From: Casuarina equisetifolia
Lineage: Eukaryota > Streptophyta > Magnoliopsida > Fagales > Casuarinaceae
Reading direction: 5' to 3'
Length of the DNA stretch: 64,000 nucleotides
Assembly: GCA_028551475.1 (NCBI GenBank)
Contig: CM052361.1
Coordinates: 27,169,491-27,233,490, forward strand
Below, piece by piece: positions 1-12,500 of the stretch. The first letter of the stretch is position 1. The number at the start of each line of letters is the position of its first letter. The notes under the pieces were generated by a model that worked only from the letters and a program-made list of their open reading frames with translations, had not been told where the DNA came from and ran no database searches. The position numbers and the translations under genes are program-made.

Positions 1-59
1 ATAAACTTCTCACCATTAAGAATGCTACCTCTATTTGCTCTTCTCCTTCCTTTTCTTTT

Positions 60-725
60 GGTAGCATTCTTAGGTCTTCTCGATACCCTATAATTACTCA
101 TCCATTATTGTTGTACTTGGTGAATAGGCTTTGTCAATCCATGTATAAACTAATTATCCAAGACTTTTGTTTCTTGAATAGGCTTCTTTAATATCTTTAT
201 GGTTCCTTGAACTTTAGACTCCATTTTCTCTCCAACAATTCCTTGAATTTATGTGAATATAGTGGCATCAATTGGGTGAGCTATTGAGCATGTAACATTT
301 AACCTTAGGTTACTACTTCTTTCTCGAGAGTGACCTTGCCTTATAGTTACAAATGCCAATCCATTGGTGCACTCTTTATAAATTTTTGCATTCTCCTTTA
401 TGGAGATAAAGTAATGGGCACTATTAATAACAATATCTAAATCCACCTAGCTTTATCTTTTAATTTATGACCTTAGCATCTTCCAACCAGAATTTATGCT
501 TATCTATTACAATAATTTATTGGCCTTGCACTTGACAATGAAGCCTTCCATCCATGGTCGGATAAAGCATGTGGAAATAAATCTCCATTTTGTTAGATTA
601 AGGTAGCTCTCAATCTACTATGCACAAAGTACATCCTTATGCAAAGGTACTTACCAAATCAGTGCCATGTCTTTATTCCTCTCATTTTATACAAACTTAA
701 AGTTGTCTTAACCTTAAGTTTGAAT
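60..725 (+). mobile_element. Decayed Ty1/copia retrotransposon, end of RT and RNase H
   Basis: Read on the plus strand with frame changes, this stretch gives typical copia blocks in the right order. Around 120-165 is LVNRLCQSMY, the end of the reverse transcriptase (family form VNRVCQFM). Around 500-600 is YYNNLLALHL followed by HGRIKHVEINLHFVR, the RNase H tail (family forms CDN..A and ARTKHIEIDYHFVR). Around 620-725 is LPNQCHVFIPLILYKLKVV, resembling the ADIFTKPL...LRTKLKVV end of pol. The CDN motif has become YNN and stops interrupt the frame (TAG after HFVRLR), so this is a dead fragment. No LTR could be defined. Confidence 0.75.
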
Positions 726-3700
726 GAGCATGTTAAGGAAACAAATAAAGCTTTGTTGGTTAAGCTACATGTCAAGATGACACATAAAAAACAAAGTAAC
801 TTACAAGTTTCAAAATGAAGATCCGTATTAACTAGCTATGACATTAAAAATATCAAGCCAAGTTAGCATCCAAACTAAGCGGCAATTAAGACTATGCACT
901 TCAACAACTTAATAGAGAGAATCTTGCTATTTTTTCATCCTTATTCTTTTTTGTTATAACATAATGATAATTTGCCAACTTTATGGGTAATATTCTCCCT
1001 CTTTTCATTGTAAAATTTGAAGTAAATTATTGCTTTGAAGTGTACAAATTGGGATAGGTAGTCTTATGTAAATCATTAATTTATTCACTCAATTTGTGCA
1101 TACTTCTTAGAAATCCTTTCTTGCCTTGTTTTTCTTCTTTGTTTGTATCAATATGTCAACTAGACCAAGATGCATATAATAGCACTATTTGATCAAAGAA
1201 CATTAAGTTCCAATTTACATAAAAATGTGTCATTTTAACCCATGAATCAACCAAACCAAACCACATTCGTGAGTATAGTTTTGATTCAAATTTCAATATA
1301 GTAAAAAACATAAAGGCATGTGTTGTATTTTATATGAGTTTTCTTAACACCAATATGCACAATTAACTACCATTCTGACAAGAAAATCCAATGATATCAA
1401 AAGCCATGGTTGATTTAAAAACCAACACAACTTATACATATAAAGAGTCCTATTTTACTTTGAATTTTAGCCCAATCAAAATGCACTATTAATGTTGTTT
1501 TGATTCAAGTTCCAATCAAGTAAAAAATGCACATATATTTGATGTTTTGACTAAAGAAAGAACAAGATCAAAATGCACAATTATATTTTGCTTTGGTCAC
1601 TAATTTAGCGAGACAAAAACTAGTAACTATGCACTATTTTGATTCATATAGAAAACACATAAAAATACAAAATATCAATATTGTTGAGTAATGATTCAAT
1701 GAGCAAAAATGATAAGGCAAAAGCTTATCTCATCACCATTTTTATTTGAACATCAACAATGGTTTATCAAACTAGGAATTTTCAATAAAGACTTTTGTTG
1801 TAGTTCTAATGTTTAGTTTCAAATAGTAAAAGATTAATATAAATTTTGATACCTATGTAAAAATATTAAAATTTACTAATCCAAAATTCAAATTAAATTT
1901 ATAAAGTGTCACATTTTTTTCTCACTAAAATCCATAATGTTTTCTTCCAAGTAAATACTATGACATAACATTCTAATATAGTAATTATGATCCAAGGAAA
2001 ATTATAACTATTCCTTTAAAAGGACAACTTAATTTTCTTTTTCTTTTCTTTTTTGGTGAAAGGTCAAGTATTATATATTACCAAAGGATATACTCAATTT
2101 GTTGGGTCCCTAGGCAACCTAAGAAGGGGGAGGGGGTGAATTAGGTTTCATCCTTTTATTTTTGATAAACTCAATTTGCCTAATTTTAAAAATCACTAAT
2201 AATTATAAAATTAAAATGCATATATATAATATGAAGCAATTTGAATACATAATTAGTAAATAAACCACATAATCAAATTACTTCCTAGAAAAATAGAATA
2301 CCTAACTATCTTAATCAAATAAAATTATTAAAGCATCGTGCACACAAAGTTAAGTGATTGGAGGAACTCTCCAACCCACCTTCTTTGACAATGCATCAAA
2401 GGGTGCCAACTATATTCAATGAAGAAAATATAGCAAGTAATTTCTCAAATGTACATGAACAAAGTATAAACTATTTGATCCTTTTATAGATTAACATATA
2501 CTCATATTAGAAGGATCAAATTTGAGAAACCCACAATGTATAAGTTCAATTATTGATTTAGGGTTTCTATTTCTTTTTTTTTTAGATTAGCAAGAGTAAA
2601 CACATGCAACATAGAATCTAAATGATAATAAATAAATTATCATAATGAACGACAGTTTTCACAGACTTCGCACAATGTTGGAGCATAATGGACTTTAAGA
2701 TTGATCTTTTTCATTCAACCTGGAAACCCTTCTCTTTATACTTAGTGAAATCTATTCATTGGAGCCTTAATTGGCCTTTTCAATAGCCATTGGAAAATTT
2801 CAATGAACATTGGAACTCTATTGGCGTCACAGAAGGAGAGAGAAAGAGAGATGAACAAGAGACGTCACTTTTTGCGTAGGTCAATAGTACCTTTTCCTTC
2901 TTCTTTTTTTTTTTGTTTTGTTTTTGTTTTTGTTTTTGTTTTTTTTTTTTTTTTTTTTGCCTTTGTTTCTTCATTGTAAGGCGTCATTTGCATAGGATTT
3001 GAACGAATGGTGGGCAGACTTTTGACGTGGACTTGTGAGCGCCATTCCTTCCTTAAAAGTATCTCTATTGGTTTTACTTGTTCTCACATTTCTCTACTTT
3101 TGGATCCGTAATATGTACCTTATGCAAGGGCTTATGAGATTGCACAAGACTCTTGATACTATGCGGGTTTCCTTCAAGTTACATGTACGTCATCTTTACT
3201 TAGGCCTCATTTTTATAAAATAGACCAAGAAGATAAAAGGGTCATAGCATGGAGACCATGGAAATGTACTCATATAAATAGAATGAATAATTGTCTATGG
3301 AGTCATCATAAAAAATATTAACTTATACAACTTAACAAAATTGTCTAATTACAACATCACTTTTAGCCTAAAAAATTACAGTTGACAAAATTCAAAGTTT
3401 TTGCAAAAGTTTATTACAATTTATAGACTTCATTTCCCTAATGGATGAAATTTTTCCTCTTATGTTTTTCTTGATTTCTACAATAGTCTAAACTTTTATT
3501 ATTAAATTTTCTTCTATTCTTTTCACTCCAAATGTAATATAATGTAACTTTGAAAGATATGCCTAGTAAGATTATTACAAAACTTTTACATTTAACAACC
3601 TTGATCATCTAATGTACTTCTTTTCTCCATTGTTCAATTCTTTAAGATACTTCATTTATACTCAACATAGCCATCTAAATGTAATTTGTGAACTTGCAAT

Positions 3701-4200
3701 TGAAAAATAAATATTTTTGTGATTCTCCTTATTGTTGGCAAAAGTTTCATTATAGATCCATTAAGTTGTTTCATACAGCTATTCCATTTGTTGAGGTTAA
3801 TTTATCTTTTAAAATGAACTTACAAATAAAATTACATTTTGACACTTATCCTTTCCATATTAGTCTTGCCTATTCAGTTTTTTCTTTACTTTCTTAACTT
3901 TGAATAGCCTTTGGTAATATTGTACTTTGATTTAGTCACTAAATGTAAGAGTTCACTTCTTACTTGTAGAATGTTATTTAACTCTAAGTTAGTGATCCTT
4001 TCATTTCTATTTCTTAAATATTTCTTCTCTTACAATTTTATAATATCATCCATCTCACCCATAAGAAGTATGAGTTATTGTACACAAAAGACCATAGAAA
4101 TTTACTAATTGCAACCTTATTTCAAGTGTGAATGTTTATCAAACCTATTTCTCTATAAATTTTAAGGATAACAAATTTCCTTCTAGGCTACTTTTGTTAC
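726..4200. other. AT-rich intergenic DNA, probably old repeat debris
   Basis: No coding region is recognisable; the open frames are short and of low complexity. Features seen are a purine-rich block near 2122-2136 directly followed by TGAATTAGG (see findings), a run of TTTTTG units and poly-T at about 2905-2958, and long A/T runs. The composition resembles the retroelement debris at the right end of the window. Confidence 0.6.
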
Positions 4201-7060
4201 ACGTCACTGAATAGATCCATCTATTCATGGGAAAGGACAGCTCAATTTTCAATTAAAGCTATCATCTGCCGGGCAGCTCGGCCGAAACTACTATAGTATA
4301 AACGTTCTGCAGCTCACTTTGACTTTCTACGAGTTAGGTTAATTAACCCTAAAGTCACGACAGGATGGCAAAATAGACTTCTAAAAGCTGGAGAGTATGT
4401 AGACTATTATCAAAAGGCGGACACTCCCTCAGGCAATTCGGGAGCATCCGAATCTTATGTGGGGTGAGCATGATGTTAGCAACCAAAAAAAAAAGGAAAA
4501 AGAAGGAAAAATTTCTGCATGCTGTTGTATATATTGACTAAGAATAAAGTGGTTTATGATTGTGTTTACACGACTTTATGCGCAAATTGAATTTGAAGGC
4601 TATAGAAAATGGTGGGTAGAGCGCATGGTGGTGGCCACCTCTTTCCCAGACAAAGAAACATGGGATTGCTCTGACGGCGGTGGCAATTCCATCACTTTGA
4701 TGTAAAGTATAAGCATAAATGTTTGGCATCAGTAGAAGGATGAAACATGGTGTTGGTTCTTGTATACGCACAAAGACACATTCACATGATTCTCTGCCTT
4801 TATATTCTGTCTTTCCAAAGACATGACCCATTTAGATTCTCAGGAAAGGCTGGAGGTGGTCTCCCAACCCAACTGCTTCGCACATGCTTTTCTTGATACA
4901 GAAAATACAAGAGGGAAAACACAGCAAGATAATACTTGAATTAAGAAATCATGATTTTAGTTAGCGCTCCCAACTTTGTGTTGGATAAAGAAATCATGAT
5001 TTTTAGCTAGCGCTCCCATCTGTACACAAAGATTACAAGTGCTGGGAAAAGGAAGAAACAATTCATAAGAACTACGTGTCGTTTAAGATTCTTTTACATT
5101 GCAGGCAATTGAAAAACACAGTTCAGGATGCTGACCGATTACCAATTCTACAGTTGCAATTTAAACTATCAAAAGTTCAAACTATCAATCAAACAACTCC
5201 AACTACTACATTTGTTACATCAAGGCTTGATCACAGCAGATAAAGATATTTTTAACCGTCATGTTTAAATCAAGGAGAAAGACGTGTGGAGTCTAAGAAT
5301 CAATAAATGCAACCTGGATAAAATAAGATCATAATTTGATAAAAGTTTACACTCATGTTTTGCTTCAAGGCATGTTAAAATTACCAAAAATTCATGAAAT
5401 CAGAAAAGAGATATATTTAACAAGGAATGAGTAATAAATTTTTTTTGTTGTCTCCATTTGAAAAAAAAATACTTATGTTTTTGCTACCCATGCTATTGTC
5501 TCAAAAGAACGTTAAGTCAATAACTTAATTAGGAATAACCAAGCCTTGGGTTTAGGTTTTCTATTTTCGTATGATTTTCTAGGTGAGGCTCTTGGTTTTT
5601 ACATGCCCTCATAACATAACTTGAGTATTTCAACTTTCTTTTATATTTCTGCCTGTGTTAGTTTGTGCCTTAAAATACTGTATTTTCTTTTTCATCCATG
5701 AGATTGATGGAAAAGTGAGGAAGAATAGGAGATTCCGATCAATCACGCAGTAGCCTGAAATTTTGCTATTTCTCGAGGCTATTCAATTTTATAAATGCTG
5801 AAAAATGGCACTCTTTGTTAGTTCCAAGACCTAGCGCCTCCTGAAGACGAACTGTTATCTTATCTTTTTTCCTTTTTTCTTTTGTCAAGGGTTCGAGCCC
5901 TCTACTTATATAGCAAAGAAAGGCAAGAAATTTGGAACAAATAGGTGCCCGTGGGATGCCTATCTCCCCCACATGGCACTGAACTTGAGCAAGATTTACT
6001 TCGACTTGGGAAAAGCTGATTGGAATTGAATGCCTAGTCTTTGTAAGAAAAAGGAGGCTGCTCGTTTTAGCGCGTGGCGTCGGCATTTGTGTTTTAGAGG
6101 AGGGAATCACTCCATTGAGTCTTTCTGGCTGACAGACCTATTTTTGTTGCTCAGGACTAGCCTTGGAGTTAACCGTTTCAATGTTGGTTTTTGTGTAGGA
6201 AACAGTGCGAGTCTTTATAATTATTTTAATGAGGAAACAAATATTTTATTAAGGATACTAAAATTTAGTTTTTGCGTGGATGAAGAGCATTTCACCATGC
6301 ACTAAATGATAGAATGTGATCTTGTCTTAACGATTGTCCTTTTTTTTTTTTTAAAGTTGATTATTTCTAACATGAGGGTTGCTACCAAAACGATTCTATT
6401 ATGCTACTGACAGCAGAAGCAGTCATAAATATGCCACAACAAAAGTCCGTAGAACAATTTGAAGAAATTTAATGAGGGGGAATTGGGTTTCTTACGTTAG
6501 TGGAAGACGCAGGATGCCCTTTTGTCATAGGGCGCAGGCAGTACCAGTTCTGTCAGTACCTCCAAATCATCGCAAAATAAATCTAGGAAGTTGCGTTCCT
6601 AACACATGAGATGGCTATATACGTTACCGCACAATTCAAAGAAGTAGGTTCGGCTATCCCCTCTCATTTCCAACTTTCCCCCTTCTGGCTTGACTAAAGA
6701 GAGAGAAAAATAAAAAGTCAATGATGAATATAATGTGAAGGAAAAAAAAAAAAACTCAAGGGACATCGATCATAATCATTATCTAGGAGTGAGAACGGTC
6801 ATATATGGTACTCCGGTGAACAAGCGACCGGCGGTCAAAACAGAAAATAAGTGCTCAGGGCTAAGAAAAAAGGACAAAGAGAGAAGAAGGAATACGTTTT
6901 CAGAGATAGTTGTGTCATAATCATTAATAGAAAAACCATGAACGTGTGTAGTGGGTAAATCTGGAAAGGAATGTAGGGCATATAAGTCATTGAGGAATCC
7001 CATTATCGGCACGATGATCAAGACCGTCACGGCCTCGCTCATGACTCTGAATGACCTCAA
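4201..7060. other. Intergenic region upstream of the MIR319 unit
   Basis: No protein family is recognised on either strand. It holds an imperfect direct duplication near 4943-5020 and several poly-A/T runs. The GGTTCGAGCCC at about 5888 looks like a tRNA B-box but has no tRNA around it. The last few hundred bases before 7060 probably include promoter sequence for the unit starting near 7.1 kb. Confidence 0.5.
4943..5020. repeat. Imperfect tandem duplication, period 45 bp
   Basis: The string AAGAAATCATGATTTT followed by AGTTAGCGCTCCCA at 4943 recurs at 4988 as AAGAAATCATGATTTTT followed by AGCTAGCGCTCCCA. Only a few substitutions or single-base indels separate the two copies. It lies in non-coding DNA. 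Confidence 0.8.
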
Positions 7061-7064
7061 ACCC

Positions 7065-7072
7065 TATAAATA
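7065..7072 (+). promoter_or_regulatory. Probable TATA box of the MIR319 / small-ORF unit
   Basis: TATAAATA stands in the context CCCTATAAATAG, a strong plant TATA box. Transcription would start about 30 bases downstream, near 7100, ahead of the GA repeat, the small ORFs and, about 2.3 kb on, the miR319 hairpin. That one transcript reaches the hairpin is inferred. Confidence 0.6.
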
Positions 7073-7173
7073 GCGTTGTACTTCTTTCTACGAATACCGA
7101 AGAGGTAGAGGTTTTGTGAGTAGTGCGTCACAGTAGACTCCCCGGCTGCGACTGCTTGAGGGGAGAGAGAGAG

Positions 7174-7178
<5 letters not shown>

Positions 7179-7225
<47 letters not shown>
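7179..7225 (+). repeat. (GA)n microsatellite in a likely 5' UTR
   Basis: An uninterrupted GA dinucleotide run of about 23 units lies between the TATA box and the first ATG codons. GA/CT runs are common in plant 5' UTRs and core promoters and can bind GAGA-type (BBR/BPC) factors. The Arg-Glu repeat frames it creates are artefacts. Confidence 0.9.
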
Positions 7226-7226
<1 letters not shown>

Positions 7227-7295
7227 CTGGGAAACGAAGCAGCTTAATGGTCCAAGAAAGCCCACCACCCCCAACCCTCCACTATCACCATCGCC

Positions 7296-8001
7296 ATGGC
7301 CATGGCCATCGCTCTTGTTTCTCTACTGTTCAAGGTTAGTGGGAAATGTGGTATATGTACCAGGTTCCCTCTTGTGTTGTGCGAGTGTGAGAGGAGTATG
7401 TTAGGGCGGTGTATTAACCAAATCAGCAAATAAATGCACGTATCCTTCCCCTTGTGTCTGTAGCTTAGTGCAAATTACATCTTCTGCAAAATCTCCTGTG
7501 GAAGGGAAAAGGAAAAGAAATCTCACTTTATTTCTCCTGTTCTTTTTCCTTTCTCTCCATCTCCTCTTTTCTTCTGTTTTGATATACATATTGTAGCGCT
7601 TTACCAGATTTGTAGATTAGAGACACTCAATCGCTTTCCCTTCTCTGACTCGCATGAAGATAGCGACATCTCATCTCTGTGAAATTTCTCCTCCGCAATT
7701 TCTGCTACTCCCTTTCGCTTTCTCTCTCACTTACCCATCTTCCAAAATGAAATTTACAACTTTTTTCTTCTGCAGATTACCACATGCTTTTTTGCCTCGT
7801 ATCCTACCGCCCCTTTGATTTATGAGCTCTTTCCTCGTGTTAATGGTTTACTTTTTTGTTTGGTTTTATTTTCCTTTTCCATAGGAGTTAACAAGAGTGC
7901 AGCTGGTCAGCATCGGACTTAGGGTTGGTGAAGAAGCAAACAGGTATTTACCCCAAAAAGAAGAAGCAAGGAAGCGTCACTTGGCTGTTCCCGCAGTGTA
8001 A
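7296..8001 (+). CDS. Candidate two-exon small protein, 51 aa, unknown
   Basis: This is a hypothetical gene that I do not recognise. Exon 1 (7296-7334) starts in a good ATG context (GCCATGGCC), encodes MAMAIALVSLLFK and ends at AAG|GTTAGT. Exon 2 (7885-8001) follows a strong pyrimidine-rich acceptor (TTCCTTTTCCATAG) and continues in the same phase to TAA. It encodes ELTRVQLVSIGLRVGEE, then a basic tail containing KEEARKRH. The product would have a hydrophobic N-terminus and an amphipathic, charged remainder. Alternatives: both exons are 5' leader exons of the miR319 primary transcript, or exon 2 ends at a GTAAGT donor (7998) or at AACAG|GTATTT (7943) and the frame continues elsewhere. A second ATG-initiated frame (7247-7339, 30 aa, His/Pro-rich) overlaps exon 1. 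Confidence 0.35.
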
Positions 8002-9380
8002 GTCGAGTGGTAATCAGCCACTTTGTTTGCTCTTTCAGTCATTCTTCCTTGGTTGATTCAGAACATAACTCGATCTTAATGCGTAGTTCCTTTGTTTTGA
8101 ATCTTAATAGGCCTCTGTTTTTGTTTTCTCTAGAAAAATAATCTTAGGCGAGCCAAAAATTGAAAACAGGCTCTTATTATGAGTCCTCACTGATGCTATT
8201 CCGAAATCGTCAGTGTAGCCTTGTAAATAAAAAAGGATTAAGTTTCAAATGAAGGGTTAATTAGGATTTAGAAAACTGATCACACGTTGGTCGGTTATTC
8301 TCTTAGATCTGTCTTACTTGATCCGCTTTTATGTCGAACGGCGCTGGTTTAACTTGGCTGCATTAGATTTAATGACTTGTATCTTTGCTAACATCGTTGT
8401 TAAATTTCTGTCCCGCGCTTGTAAAGCTCTAATACTTAGGGTTAGGGTTCATGCAATCATTTGTTGTCTAACAAATGCATGATTTTTAGGTCAACGGTTT
8501 TGGCTATTTGGGCTTCCGGGAAATTGGTGTGGCTTTCTGCTATTTGTTAAGTTTTTGCCCTTATTATTGATGTCTGAATCGGTGGAACATTTTCCTGATA
8601 TCTCAGAGGTTATAAAGGAAAAAGACATCGGGTCTGTGACCATGGTACGAGTTGAAAAATGAGAAAATGCCATTACATTTAGGGGAATTGTGTTTCTCGA
8701 TAGAAAGCACTGTTGATTGCAAGTATCAGATTCGATTTAAATCATGCAATCCTTTTTTTTTTTTTTGTCTTTTTGTTTTTTTTTTTCCCCTTGTAAGTAT
8801 TGGCAATCCTTAGACCTTAGTGTTTAATCTACAAGTGTCTCGGCTCCTTCATTGAAAAAAAATGACAGATCGTTTACAACTTTGATAATTTGATTCGATC
8901 AGAAATATTAACCTTATTCGCTGACATTAATGGAGTTGCTAATGGAGAAAACTTTAATCGTTGGTTTGGTAGTACACTTAATTGTAATGTTGGAGCATTC
9001 AGATTATCTCAGATCAAGATGAGAACCATTGATTATCATAATTTAGGTGATAAATTAGAACAAAGATTGATAACTGGCTTAATCGGTTATGCTTTTTTTT
9101 TTTTTTTTGGGTGATTCCCAGATAACAATCCTGTATTGTATTTTCCTTTTATTTTTTTCTTAATTAGCAAAAATTACCAAAGTTTTAAACTAGATTATAA
9201 ATTAAAGCATATTATTAGTGGTAGATTACAATCTACGGTGTCTAGCTTGATCCACTTTGGTTATCTTTTTGTGTCCTAGATAACAATCCTTATTGTATTT
9301 GTTTGTTTGTTAGCATAAAATAACTACTTTTAAATCTTCTTTTGGTGGATTGAAGATTGTGTATATGCAAGCTGTTTAAG

Positions 9381-9401
9381 AGAGCTTTCTTCAGTCCACT
9401 C
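9381..9401 (+). ncRNA. MIR319: miR319* (5' arm)
   Basis: The 21-nt segment beginning AGAGCTTTCTTCAGTCC matches the usual miR319 star sequence. It pairs with the 3'-arm miRNA, leaving a short overhang. Confidence 0.9.
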
Positions 9402-9529
9402 ATAGATAGGTAAAGGGTTTGGATTAGCTGCCGACTCATTCATTCAAACACTATAGAAATGAAGTGAGGTTATCTACTGTGAATGTGTGAATGATGCGGG
9501 AGGTAAAATTCATCCTTTCTTTTCTGTGC

Positions 9530-9550
9530 TTGGACTGAAGGGAGCTCCCT
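9530..9550 (+). ncRNA. miR319: Mature miR319 (3' arm)
   Basis: The 21-nt segment beginning TTGGACTGAAGGG and ending AGCTCCCT is the canonical mature miR319a/b. Its position on the 3' arm is as in other plants. Confidence 0.95.
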
Positions 9551-9568
9551 TGTGCTGTTTTCTTCGCG

Positions 9569-12500
9569 AGCTTATCTTGGTTCTATGCTTGTATATTTGC
9601 TTCGAATTCCCTCTTGTTTTCTCAGGCCATGTCCAAGTAAATTTCATATATTATCAGTTTGTTGCTATTTAGCCAAATATCGATATGCTTTTGTATCTTT
9701 TAGCTTCATTTAAGTGCTAATTGGCTGATTAACTTCGATTCCTAAACATCTGTTTCCTCCAATATAGCTTTTCACCTTTATGCCAGCAATTGGAGTTATG
9801 CTGTTCTTGCCATTGGTTTCCTGTTCATCTGCGTGCCCATGGAATTCCGTGTTCTCTTGTTTGCTGTTTGCTTATCTATTTTAACGCTTTTTCTTCCCTG
9901 AAAAATGGTGATCCAGTCGACCCGAAGTTTTATTTATTTATTATTTTTTGTTGTTTCTTTTATGCCATGAATGATGAAGTTGCAGTTCATACAAGTCTCA
10001 GATGTCTAAAATTTTAGTGCACATAGTTTCAATTCGGGTACCGGTTCTTCTCATCCGGGATTGTCGAGGACAGTCTGGGATAAGGATCCAGACTGTGTTT
10101 GAATTGTCCAGTCCACAAAGATAAGGATCCAGTCCCATGTCTTACCTAAACGAAGTTGGTGTGTTGTCAAGTTGGCTGGAGTGATTTGGTGATTGGATCA
10201 CGGGCAATTGATATGTCAAATCAGTTACGTAAGAGATTCATTTCCAAGCAATATAAATCTGCAAAGTGAGTCTGGGACTGGCCTGGACCCTGGAGACATG
10301 TCACATCTTGTCCAATGTTTTGAGAACCTAATTATATACCTCACCCCGAAAAAGGCTGATGAAAGATCACCCAATCTGTTCTTAAGAGTGTTCTTTTTCC
10401 TGGAAAAGCATCTGTTGTGAGAATGGGAGCTGCTTGTCTTTTTTCTTTTGGCCAGGTTTTGTAAGCGCATGGCAGTAAATATGCGAGGAGTGGCGGGCCG
10501 CCTGCTTTGGCAATTTTTTTAATGATATTTTTTGTTCTTTTGGGGCAAAAAGTGCAGTCTAATCGGAGGTTGGAACTTGAAACTATGGTTCTACGTTTTG
10601 TTAACATTCGTGAGGTCGATGACCTATTTTGTTATTTTAACGAAAATAGTGCATCTGTGAACAATAATCAAAGGAAGCTTAGCTTCTAGAGTGGTCTTCC
10701 CCCGTCTCTTTCTTGACGCTATCCACACAAGGGCTAAACCCCTTACAAAGAACCTAGGAGAGCATTTGATTAGCAAGAAACTGTGCGTGTGCATAAAGAA
10801 CTGAACTGCTTTAAACCAGCTTTAAAATATGCCAAGATGCCAGTCCCTTGGGGTTGGATCGAGGATGCAAGTACACTTGAACTGGTTCTTTTAATCTTTT
10901 TCTCGAGTAGCGTGACGTGTGTTTTGCTCAATTAAGCATGACTTGTCTTTGATATATTTCTTTAATTCTGCTGCACCAAATGGGAGTTAATCTTATGCTT
11001 CGCTCTGTGCTATCCGGCTTTAAACTCCTTATTTTAATCTATCGTTGATGTCATTTGAATGCATGCAGCCCTGCTGCCTTTGTCATTTGGCTTTTTCTGT
11101 TGTTTTGGTGGGGAAGATGGAGCCGCTGCTTAGTGCATGGCATGTGTTAAAAGTTGGAGATGAGATAATAAAGAATAAAATAAAAATGGCACTTTATTCA
11201 CTCACAAAGTATGGGCTTTAAAGTGTGCAGCACCAGAACTTAATCAAGTTATCATCCTTTAACGATCCTGTTTTTAGAAGAAAACTTGACACTGAAGAAG
11301 GTCTTATAACATAGGTCCTTCAAAAAAGGGAAAAGAAAAAAGAAAAAAAAATCGGTAAAAAGTTGGCCATCAAGCTTCATATCCATTACATGGCTTGCTA
11401 ACTAATATATAAGAAAGAAGCCTTTGCTTTTCAGCGACACTGCAATAACCCAAATTATTCTAAACCAGCTATGCGTTAATTTCTCAAGACGTGTTCGGTT
11501 ACATCTATATGGGCTTTTCTCTCTCTCCGATGAGGAGTCTGTTTCCCATTTAGTTGGGTCAATGGAGACGAAATGGCGACCCTCGTAACTCGCACAGCCA
11601 TGCTCACCTCGAAGTTCTTGGGCTCAACAAACCAGCTAGCTTGACCCTAGATATCGAAGAAGAGTTACGCAACGGGCTGTTGTTATCTACGGTTCAGTAA
11701 GGGATAACCGAGGAAATATCTCGACTTCGGCTGGACACTGTTTTTCACGGGAGGCGGGCAAATGTGGTAGGCTGTGGGTTATGACACATATTCCACAAGA
11801 AGGCCTAAGCAGCTGGATCTGAGGGCGGTCGGCGCTGGGGCTTCGCATGCCAACTGGAATGATATGTAATGTGGAGAGCCTAGCTGCATTCCTGAGTGGT
11901 GGGTCTCTTCAAATCCTGCAGTGTCCTTGTTTGTTCAGCCGATGAGCATGCAACTGGCCCTTCAATCTGTTTGGACAGTGCATGACTGCAATCTCTTGAA
12001 TATAGACTTGATCCAGATACATATGGCCGGTGACAGATATTAAAAACTATTTAAAACGCTTGATTAAATATAGGAAGATGGGCTTTGGTTGGATCCTCTT
12101 CTATCTCTTGGCGATCCCCGAGCTTTGCGTGGAGCTTAGATGATAATTTATCTACGAAGAGTGGTTGAATGCCATCTGTCTGTGTCACCGATCCAATACG
12201 ACAGAAACCCAGCTGGAGAGAAAAGGAACCCATGGCTGTTCTCGTCATGACTTCTCACAGGTCTCTCGGGCATTCTAGGTCAACCTTGCACGCTAAACAA
12301 TCTCTTTAAACTGCGCCGACCAACACGCAAAGACGAAGAGAGATTGAAAAGCTTTTCCCCTGTAGCCGGTGGAGAAAGAAGTGAGACGCCTGCCGTATTT
12401 TTTATTATACTTTTTCATTTCTGGGCACCGGAGCCTGCTCTAAATTCACCTTTATCGTTGTTGTTATTATTTATTAGCGGACTGTGAAACAACTTTATTT

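Larger units (their letters stand above)
9367..9568 (+). ncRNA. MIR319: MIR319 precursor hairpin
   Basis: This precursor encodes miR319, which directs cleavage of TCP-family transcription factor mRNAs that control leaf growth and other development. The 3' arm carries a sequence identical to canonical miR319a/b and the 5' arm the matching star strand. The two arms pair almost throughout, with G:U wobbles. Nearer the loop a second conserved duplex is visible: CCGACTCATTCATTC (from 9431) against GTGTGAATGATGCGGG (9485-9500). This long foldback with two conserved duplexes is the hallmark of MIR319, in which processing runs from the loop towards the base. The primary transcript probably begins near 7.1 kb. 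The miR159 relative differs at several positions and is excluded. Confidence 0.95.

Noticed and set aside
5885..5900. GGTTCGAGCCC resembling a tRNA T-arm / B-box
   Set aside because: No acceptor stem, D-arm or anticodon arm can be formed upstream, and the spacing to any A-box-like sequence is filled by T-rich DNA.
7123..7404. 93-aa frame with Arg-Glu repeats
   Set aside because: It is the translation of the GA microsatellite and begins at a GTG; the real start codons in this leader are in other frames.
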